Assembly: GCA_900767505.1 (NCBI GenBank)
Contig: CAAFZG010000036.1
Coordinates: forward strand, 1 to 13,377
Length of the DNA: 13,377 nt
Reading direction: 5' to 3'
DNA from: Methanomassiliicoccales archaeon
GTDB taxonomy: Archaea; Thermoplasmatota; Thermoplasmata; Methanomassiliicoccales; Methanomethylophilaceae
The notes beneath the pieces were generated by a model. The model was not told the origin of the DNA. It was given only the letters and a program-made list of their open reading frames with translations, and made no database searches. A program made the position numbers and the translations under genes. Below, piece after piece: positions 6,811 through 11,405 of the stretch; within the stretch, counting starts at the first letter, position 1; each line of letters starts with the position of its first letter.

Positions 6811-7838
6811 CTGCGATAGACGGTCATATATGACGTCTCGTCGAAATCCTCTTTGCAGACGATCTCCAGACCCAAACGGCAGACCTCTTCGTCGAATCCG
6901 TCGTTGTCGGCGCTGTGTGCGCTGTGGCGCGGCTTACCTTTCATCGAGATGTCGAACACCGTGAGATTCCATCCGAGGTTGGCGATCGGATCCTTCCCGC
7001 GCGAGGGCAGGTGCCTGCGGGCCACCATATAGCCTCCTTCGGCCACGGCGCCCGCCATCTTCTCGGCCATGTCCCTGGTCGAGCATGAGCCGTTGAAGGA
7101 TGAGAAGACAAGATCGTAGGGACCTCCCAGCGGATCGACGGTGTAGTCGCCTCGGATGACCTCGGCACCGGAACCGTACTCCTCGATGTTCTTCCGAGCG
7201 ACATCCACTATCTTTCCGCGGTCGAACACCGTCCCCTTGATGTTCGGATGCCTGGCGCAGAACCCGATCGTATATAGTGCGTGTCCGCCTCCGACATCGA
7301 TCATGCTGTGGAGGGAGTCCATATCGATCCTCTCCTCGATGAAGCGGAGGACCGATCCGACGGATCCGCTGACAGCCCCCTCGCCTATGGCCGTTATCCA
7401 GGCTTCGTTGAACATCTCCTCGGGAGGGACCACCGCGGGCCCGTCCCTGAGGACGTCGCCGAGGGAATCCCATTGGGAGAGCCTCTTCATAGTCAGGCCC
7501 ACGTTCTCCTTCTGATAGTAGGGGGAGGACCTGACGAAGTAGAGGGAGGACAGGGGTGTATTGCGGTATCCCTCCCCGTCCTTCTCCAGCATGCCCATGC
7601 CCACGAGGGCCTCGCAGAACAATCTGCACATATCGGGGTCGAAGGAGAGTTTTCCGGTGATGTCGTCTGAAGAGATGGTTTCCTCCGTGAGATCGAATAT
7701 CCCCGAACCGAACGCCTCTTTGAAGATGATCACCCGACGGTATCCGTCCAGCATGCGCTCGAATGTTCCGAAGAAGAACTCATCCCCGCTGGGCTCCGGG
7801 ATGTTGGCAATGGTCTTTGGATCCTTCATTCCATTCAC
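6804..7838 (-). CDS. Class I SAM methyltransferase with winged-helix dimerisation domain (COMT-like), uptake-operon member
   Basis: 344 residues. Residues about 20-100 form a winged-helix-like dimerisation domain (FKEAFGSGIFDL, ALVGMGMLEKDGEGYRNT). The SAM-binding fold starts with MIDVGGGHALYTIGFC (179-194), with acidic D206 ending strand 2 (KGTVFD) and GDY near 230. This is the architecture of family-2 O-methyltransferases (COMT/ASMT-like). However, the segment where those enzymes carry the catalytic His (usually HDW) reads LVFSSFNGSCS (243-253), with no His. The usual His-base chemistry may therefore not apply, and the methylated atom may be N, S or C. The GTG start at 7838 overlaps the binding-protein stop as GTGA; ATG at 7829 is an alternative. 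Its position between binding protein and permease suggests it modifies the imported ligand or a related metal-binding molecule. Substrate unknown. Confidence 0.85.
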   Translation of the reverse strand: MNGMKDPKTIANIPEPSGDEFFFGTFERMLDGYRRVIIFKEAFGSGIFDLTEETISSDDITGKLSFDPDMCRLFCEALVGMGMLEKDGEGYRNTPLSSLYFVRSSPYYQKENVGLTMKRLSQWDSLGDVLRDGPAVVPPEEMFNEAWITAIGEGAVSGSVGSVLRFIEERIDMDSLHSMIDVGGGHALYTIGFCARHPNIKGTVFDRGKIVDVARKNIEEYGSGAEVIRGDYTVDPLGGPYDLVFSSFNGSCSTRDMAEKMAGAVAEGGYMVARRHLPSRGKDPIANLGWNLTVFDISMKGKPRHSAHSADNDGFDEEVCRLGLEIVCKEDFDETSYMTVYRRR

Positions 7839-8998
7839 GCTGCGAATCCCACATGCCCGAACAGGCTGGCATCCCCTGTGATCCCGTTCACGTATGCTGC
7901 TATGCCGTTGTAGGCCTTCTCTCCGGCCTTCTCGCTGCCGAGGAACAGGGAATAGATCTCCTTGGACTTCTTGACCAGATCCACGGAACCGAAATCCTTG
8001 GAATCGACGATCTTCCCGATAGAATAGGACGCGATCATTGTGTTGTCATGGAGCGTTCCGCTGCTGGTCTGGGGAAGGACATAGTAGAAGTTTCCGTCGC
8101 GGATCGCACTGACCGCCTTGTATGCGGAGGTGTTGGAAGCGTAATCCGCCTTGGTCATGTCGTATCCCGCGACGTCGAGGATCGCCAGATCGATCGTGTT
8201 ATTCTTCTCGAACTCGTAGATCATCTCGAACGAGCATTCGGCCTGGTATGTGGCGCTGGGCACGAGGGTCTTCGCGACGTTGGAGACCTTGAGGGGATCG
8301 AGATAGAGGAGTCCTCCGTATGCGACGTTGGACCACAGGAATCCCTTGGTACCCATGAATGCCACGCCTCCGACGTACACGTTCTTGGTCTCGGACATCG
8401 AGGATATCCTTCCGGAAAGGTCGCTGAGGATCGCCTTGATTCCGTCGAGGAGTTCGGCCGCACGGCTCTGGCATCCGAAGATCTCCCCCATCAGCCTGAC
8501 CTGCTTCTCGAAATCCGCATCGGTGACATCGTCCACGTATCTGACGACGCATGAGGGGATTCCGGCGGCCTTCAGGGTATCGATGAGCTTGATCTGGTCG
8601 TCACTGAGTTTTGACTTGGAACATCCGATAATGACGATGTCGGGGTTGATCTCGATGATCTTCTCGGCGTTGGCGCTGTTGATCTTGGTGAGGTATGTGT
8701 AACTCTCTGGGAAGTTCGCATAGCTGTACGAGGTGGAACCCGCGTTCTTGTTGGCGGGATCGAAGCTGGAACCGGCGATAGTCCCCATCGCACTGTCGCC
8801 CATGTACGAGGTGAACCTGAGGGCGGCACCGCTCTCGATGACCGATTTCTTGACTTCGTCTTTCAGTGTGAACTCATTCCCGAACATATCCTCCAACTGA
8901 CGGTCGGAGTCCTGATCAGTATTCATCATGAATACCGCGACACCCGCGATCACGACGACCGCAATGGCTGCCACGGCAACTATTGCCTTAGTATCCAT
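7835..8998 (-). CDS. Membrane-anchored substrate-binding protein, FecB/BtuF type
   Basis: 387 residues. Residues about 4-25 (AIVAVAAIAVVVIAGVAVFMM) form one N-terminal membrane helix with no lipobox cysteine, so the protein is probably tethered outside the cell by an uncleaved anchor, as in many archaea. The rest matches the class III periplasmic-binding fold: DMFGNEFTLKDEV opening strand, EKIIEINPDIVIIG (about 112-125), a long connecting helix (FEKQVRLMGEIFGCQSRAAELLDGI) and a second lobe with IDLAILDVAGYD and DGNFYYVLPQ. Class III proteins bind iron chelates, haem, cobalamin or metal ions. Nothing visible fixes the ligand. It is the first gene of the operon; no ribosome binding site precedes the ATG at 8998 (GATTTAGACAGC), which fits a leaderless transcript from the TATA box at 9023-9034. 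Confidence 0.9.
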   Translation of the reverse strand: MDTKAIVAVAAIAVVVIAGVAVFMMNTDQDSDRQLEDMFGNEFTLKDEVKKSVIESGAALRFTSYMGDSAMGTIAGSSFDPANKNAGSTSYSYANFPESYTYLTKINSANAEKIIEINPDIVIIGCSKSKLSDDQIKLIDTLKAAGIPSCVVRYVDDVTDADFEKQVRLMGEIFGCQSRAAELLDGIKAILSDLSGRISSMSETKNVYVGGVAFMGTKGFLWSNVAYGGLLYLDPLKVSNVAKTLVPSATYQAECSFEMIYEFEKNNTIDLAILDVAGYDMTKADYASNTSAYKAVSAIRDGNFYYVLPQTSSGTLHDNTMIASYSIGKIVDSKDFGSVDLVKKSKEIYSLFLGSEKAGEKAYNGIAAYVNGITGDASLFGHVGFAA

Positions 8999-9014
8999 GC
9001 TGTCTAAATCATAG

Positions 9015-9042
9015 GTAACACTATTTAATAATTAGTAACACT
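9015..9042 (-). promoter_or_regulatory. Uptake-operon promoter with direct repeats flanking the TATA box
   Basis: GTAACACT occurs identically at 9015-9022 and 9035-9042, exactly 20 bp apart start to start (about two helical turns). Between them ATTTAATAATTA (9023-9034) contains a TATA-like element for the minus-strand operon. A start site about 26 bases downstream would fall at about 9003, leaving a leader of only a few bases before the ATG at 8998. One repeat sits where the BRE is expected and the other between TATA and the start site, so a bound dimer would block TBP/TFB. Which regulator binds is unknown. Confidence 0.5.
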
Positions 9043-9234
9043 TACGACCCTGAGATTCCGAACCTGGCTTTATCGGTTAGGTTAAACAGACATCCGATAT
9101 CTTATCAGACCGCCGGAAGCTATGTCAGACATCTGTGCGAATTGGGTTATGTGAAATCCGTATCGAAGGATAGGGAGACTGTCCTGTCCACGCCATCCGA
9201 TGACAAGAACGTGTGGAACAATCGGGAAGAGTGA
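9019..9234 (+). pseudogene. Start-less fragment resembling a winged-helix regulator
   Basis: The frame is open from after TAA (9016-9018) to TGA (9232-9234). It reads, from 9058, PNLALSVRLNRHPISYQTAG, then SYVRHLCELGYVKSVSKDR, then ETVLSTPSDDKNVWNNREE. The helix-turn-helix-wing rhythm (a recognition helix YVRHLCELGYV followed by a charged wing) looks like the second half of an ArsR/MarR-type winged helix. No ATG, GTG or TTG is available before it; the first in-frame TTG and GTG are at 9142 and 9151, inside the helix. It is therefore most likely the remnant of a regulator that lost its N-terminus, or chance coding-like sequence. Its 5' part overlaps the uptake operon's promoter region, and it ends 26 bases before the convergent ATPase gene. 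Confidence 0.33.
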
Positions 9235-9260
9235 GGATATCGGAGCGGATCGTGTGTCGA

Positions 9261-10532
9261 TCATGGTCCGAGACACCCGATTGGTACGACGATCACTCCG
9301 TCAGGGCGGACATGGTAGAATCCCGTCCCCGTTATGACCGCCAGGAAAGAAGGGCTGGAGCCGTCTGCCAGTTTGGTCTTGTCCTTGAATCTGATGAGGT
9401 TACGGGCGCCTTCATCCACACCTCCGTTAAGTTTTACCTCTATTGCACACCATCTGCCGTCGTTGATGGTTATAATGGCATCAACCTCTAGGCCTGTAGT
9501 GTCATGATAATGGTGTACACTACCGTCCATCACTTGCGAGTAGACTCTGAGGTCCCTGATGACAAGGGATTCGAACAACGATCCGAACGAGGGCATGTCG
9601 CGTATGAGGGATTCTGGGCTGATTCCCAAAGATGCAGTGGCAATCGATGGATCGGAGAAGCATCTCTTGCAGGACATCCGTAATCTTGCTTTGGATAGCA
9701 AAGATGGCGTCCAAGGGGAAACGTCATCGACAACGAATATGTCTTTCAGTGCATTGATGTATCCTGCAACGGTTGGTCTAGATGCCATACCTTTCAAATC
9801 ATCGGTGATTGTGGTCGTATTTGCCAGGGTGCAGGTGTTTCTTGCCAAGGACCTCATGAGTGTCATGACGACATCCGGATTTCTACGAATACCATCTATG
9901 CGCGAAACATCTTCATACACAACGGAATCAACATAGTCACGAGCCACGCCCAGGGATTCATTGGGTTCCATACTCATTGTTGATGGCCAGCCGCCTCTGC
10001 ACAGTGCGAATGCAAGTGTTTTCAAAGTCACACTAGACAGGGAATCATATCTGATGCACCCATCAAACAGACCTTTTAGAGAAACATCCCCTGTGGATTC
10101 TTTTGATTCATAGAGGCTCATAGTACGCATATTGATGCGTGCAATACGTCCTGCACCACTGTGTTTTATTTCTTCTCTGGCGGTTTCGTCAGGGGTGTTG
10201 GATCCAGTAAGAATGTATCTTCCTCTGCTGTTGCTACGATCAATGTCGAATCTGATCGCATCCCAAATCCGGGGGATGTCCTGCCATTCGTCAATCAACC
10301 GGGGGTAATCCCCCTTCAGTAAAGCAGATGGTTGATCGCGAGATTGGGCCAAATAGTAATCTCTGTAATCCGGATCTTGGAGATAAATCGCGCTAGAACA
10401 TAAGGCCTCAGCAGTGGTTGTCTTTCCACACCATTTGGGTCCCTCTATAAGAAGTGCTCCTGTGCGAGATAATCTGTTTTTGATTATCTCATCCATGATG
10501 CGAGGGTAATATTGGTCATGTGAAAGACTCAT
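9261..10532 (-). CDS. AAA-family ATPase with DUF4143 and nuclease-like C-terminal domain
   Basis: 423 residues, full length for the family. Walker A is GPKWCGKTT (31-39), Walker B LIDEWQ (79-84) and the sensor-like RYILTGSN lies near 104-111. The middle is the helical DUF4143 region (VYEDVSRIDG, ASRPTVAGYINALKDIFVVDDV). The C-terminus holds a PD-(D/E)xK-type pattern: FESLVIRDLRVYS, then LEVDAIITI (D351) and AIEVKL (E365, K367). Such proteins are common in archaeal and bacterial accessory DNA, and their cellular role is not established. ATG at 10532 has no clear ribosome binding site; CTATTATTA near 10556-10564 could serve as a TATA box for a near-leaderless mRNA. The gene is visibly richer in A and T than the operons to its left, consistent with horizontal acquisition. 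Three 23-bp tandem repeats lie directly upstream. Confidence 0.9.
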   Translation of the reverse strand: MSLSHDQYYPRIMDEIIKNRLSRTGALLIEGPKWCGKTTTAEALCSSAIYLQDPDYRDYYLAQSRDQPSALLKGDYPRLIDEWQDIPRIWDAIRFDIDRSNSRGRYILTGSNTPDETAREEIKHSGAGRIARINMRTMSLYESKESTGDVSLKGLFDGCIRYDSLSSVTLKTLAFALCRGGWPSTMSMEPNESLGVARDYVDSVVYEDVSRIDGIRRNPDVVMTLMRSLARNTCTLANTTTITDDLKGMASRPTVAGYINALKDIFVVDDVSPWTPSLLSKARLRMSCKRCFSDPSIATASLGISPESLIRDMPSFGSLFESLVIRDLRVYSQVMDGSVHHYHDTTGLEVDAIITINDGRWCAIEVKLNGGVDEGARNLIRFKDKTKLADGSSPSFLAVITGTGFYHVRPDGVIVVPIGCLGP

Positions 10533-10562
10533 AACTCTTTGTATAGCAACCTGGTAATAATA

Positions 10563-10631
10563 GTTTACTTTACAAATTTCAATAAGTTTACTTTACAAAT
10601 TTCAATAAGTTTACTTTACAAATTTCAATAA
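10563..10631. repeat. Three perfect 23-bp tandem repeats upstream of the DUF4143 ATPase
   Basis: Units run 10563-10585, 10586-10608 and 10609-10631. Each begins GTTTACTTTAC and ends AAATTTCAATAA, with no mismatches between units. Within a unit the pentamer TTTAC occurs twice in a row. The array begins 31 bases upstream of the ATPase ATG (10532) and abuts its probable TATA region. A 23-bp period places successive sites about two turns apart on one DNA face, as expected for a multi-site operator. It is too short in unit and lacks the spacers of a CRISPR array. Confidence 0.9.
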
Positions 10632-10737
10632 AGGAATAATCGGACATAGATTTTGCATCTGTTTTTGCTCGAAAAAGGATAATAATGTACATTTTCACGC
10701 AGGAATAGTTTGAGAATAAGGGCACGCTTGAAAAATC

Positions 10738-10752
10738 TGAAGTGCAACTTCA
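10738..10752. repeat. Short perfect inverted repeat
   Basis: TGAAGT (10738-10743) and ACTTCA (10747-10752) are separated by GCA. It lies 35 bases upstream of the broken DUF4143 gene and could be an operator or a chance palindrome. Confidence 0.3.
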
Positions 10753-10786
10753 AAATTTACACACACTCTTGGGGTTTTTTCAACCG

Positions 10787-11167
10787 ATGATATCGAGGAC
10801 AATTCTGGGGTCAATCGAAGAAAGCATTAGGTTCTAACCTGTCACTTTGATCACAGGTTCTCGCCAGGTTGGAAAAACCATGATATGTGAATACATTGCT
10901 GAGAAGCATGGGTATGGGTATGTATCTCTAGCCACAGGTGCCGATAGGGCGGTAGCTGTGGGGGATCATCTCCTCATTCTCCGGAACGCCACCCTGTCGC
11001 TCGTCGAGTGCAAGGCCGGGATGACATATGATTCCACGGATGTCAAGGCATTCTCCAGATTGGACAAATCGGACTATGCGGTGGGGCCGTCATGTCTCAT
11101 ATGCCTGACGGAGAAGGCATATCCCCTCAGGCCCGGCGTCTACGCTCTGCCGATATCGTCTATATGA
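10787..11167 (+). pseudogene. Broken DUF4143-family ATPase: premature stop and lost central domain
   Basis: From ATG at 10787 the frame reads MISRTILGSIEESIRF, then TAA (10835-10837), then PVTLITGSRQVGKTMICEYI in the same frame. This is the usual N-terminus of this ATPase family, with Walker A GSRQVGKT, so the TAA is a nonsense change inside the gene. About 26 residues after the Walker motif (GYVSLATGADRAVAV), near 10955-11000, the text jumps to a C-terminal nuclease-like end: LSLVECKAGMTYDSTDVKAF and LICLTEKAYPL, ending GVYALPISSI. Roughly 250 residues usually present (Walker B, DUF4143 core) are missing. Translation could restart at TTG 10847 to give a 106-residue product, but that product would lack ATP hydrolysis residues. 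It belongs to a different subgroup from the intact neighbour (SRQVGKT versus PKWCGKT), so it is not a simple duplicate. Confidence 0.75.
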
Positions 11168-11190
11168 TCCCCGTCGATGCCAGGATCATA
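11163..11190 (+). terminator. Inverted repeat overlapping the stop of the broken ATPase
   Basis: TATGATCC (11163-11170) and GGATCATA (11183-11190) form a perfect 8-bp stem with a 12-base loop, including the TGA stop at 11165-11167. A T-run (CCCTTTTTCC) follows at about 11212-11221 and may be the actual archaeal-style transcript end. Confidence 0.35.
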
Positions 11191-11311
11191 ATCGCCCGAA
11201 CATCCGGAAAACCCTTTTTCCATCCTTCTCCCGCCGCCGTATTCGCCGTTTAGCTATTTTTCACTAAAATCATGTACATACGCTCATTCCCGATGATGAT
11301 TTCAGTTTTAG

Positions 11312-11329
11312 ATTAGATATTTGTCTAAT
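11312..11329. promoter_or_regulatory. Inverted repeat upstream of the glnN promoter
   Basis: ATTAGA (11312-11317), spacer TATTTG and TCTAAT (11324-11329) make a perfect 6-6-6 inverted repeat about 45 bp ahead of the TATA box. Its size fits a dimeric regulator site. It is not the GGAA-N6-TTCC site of the methanogen nitrogen repressor NrpR. The regulator is unknown. Confidence 0.35.
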
Positions 11330-11367
11330 GATGGATGTTTTTACTGATTAATTCACAGTATATCCTA

Positions 11368-11380
11368 CGAAACATTTATA
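11368..11380 (+). promoter_or_regulatory. BRE/TATA core promoter of glnN
   Basis: CGAAACATTTATA, ending at 11380, is a good archaeal BRE (CGAAA) plus TATA (TTTATA) match. A start site about 26 bases downstream would be near 11402, a few bases before the ATG at 11406, so the mRNA is probably leaderless or nearly so. Confidence 0.6.
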
Positions 11381-11405
11381 CGTCAGAATTGTACAATGGG
11401 GAATC

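Larger units (their letters stand above)
10533..10786. other. AT-rich divergent intergenic region between two DUF4143-family genes
   Basis: No gene is visible in these 254 bases. The left part holds the promoter region of the intact ATPase and the tandem repeats at 10563-10631. The rest is AT-rich, with A- and T-runs and one small inverted repeat at 10738-10752. It is clearly lower in GC than the flanking operons. Confidence 0.5.
11191..11405 (+). other. Upstream region of glnN
   Basis: No gene is seen here. The region contains the T-run after the broken ATPase, an AT-rich stretch, the inverted repeat at 11312-11329, a weaker one (TACTG 11342-11346 with CAGTA 11356-11360), and the core promoter near 11368-11380. 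Confidence 0.45.

Noticed and set aside
9075..9090. GGTTAGGTTAAAC resembling half of a DtxR/IdeR iron box
   Set aside because: Only one half matches; the second half has several mismatches, and it lies about 45 bp upstream of the TATA box inside the winged-helix-like frame. It is not strong enough to call.
9248..9262. GATCG-TGTGT-CGATC hairpin at the end of the intact ATPase
   Set aside because: A 5-bp stem overlapping the stop codon without a T-run is too weak to call a terminator.
10563..10631. Possible CRISPR array
   Set aside because: The 23-bp units are directly joined with no spacers, and no cas gene is present.
10835..10837. Recoded stop codon (pyrrolysine) in the DUF4143 relative
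   Set aside because: The codon is TAA, not TAG, and the gene is also missing its centre, so it is a broken gene.
11206..11221. GGAA...TTCC near glnN as an NrpR operator
   Set aside because: The spacer is 8 rather than 6 bases and it is about 150 bp from the promoter. It more likely belongs to the T-rich end after the broken ATPase.
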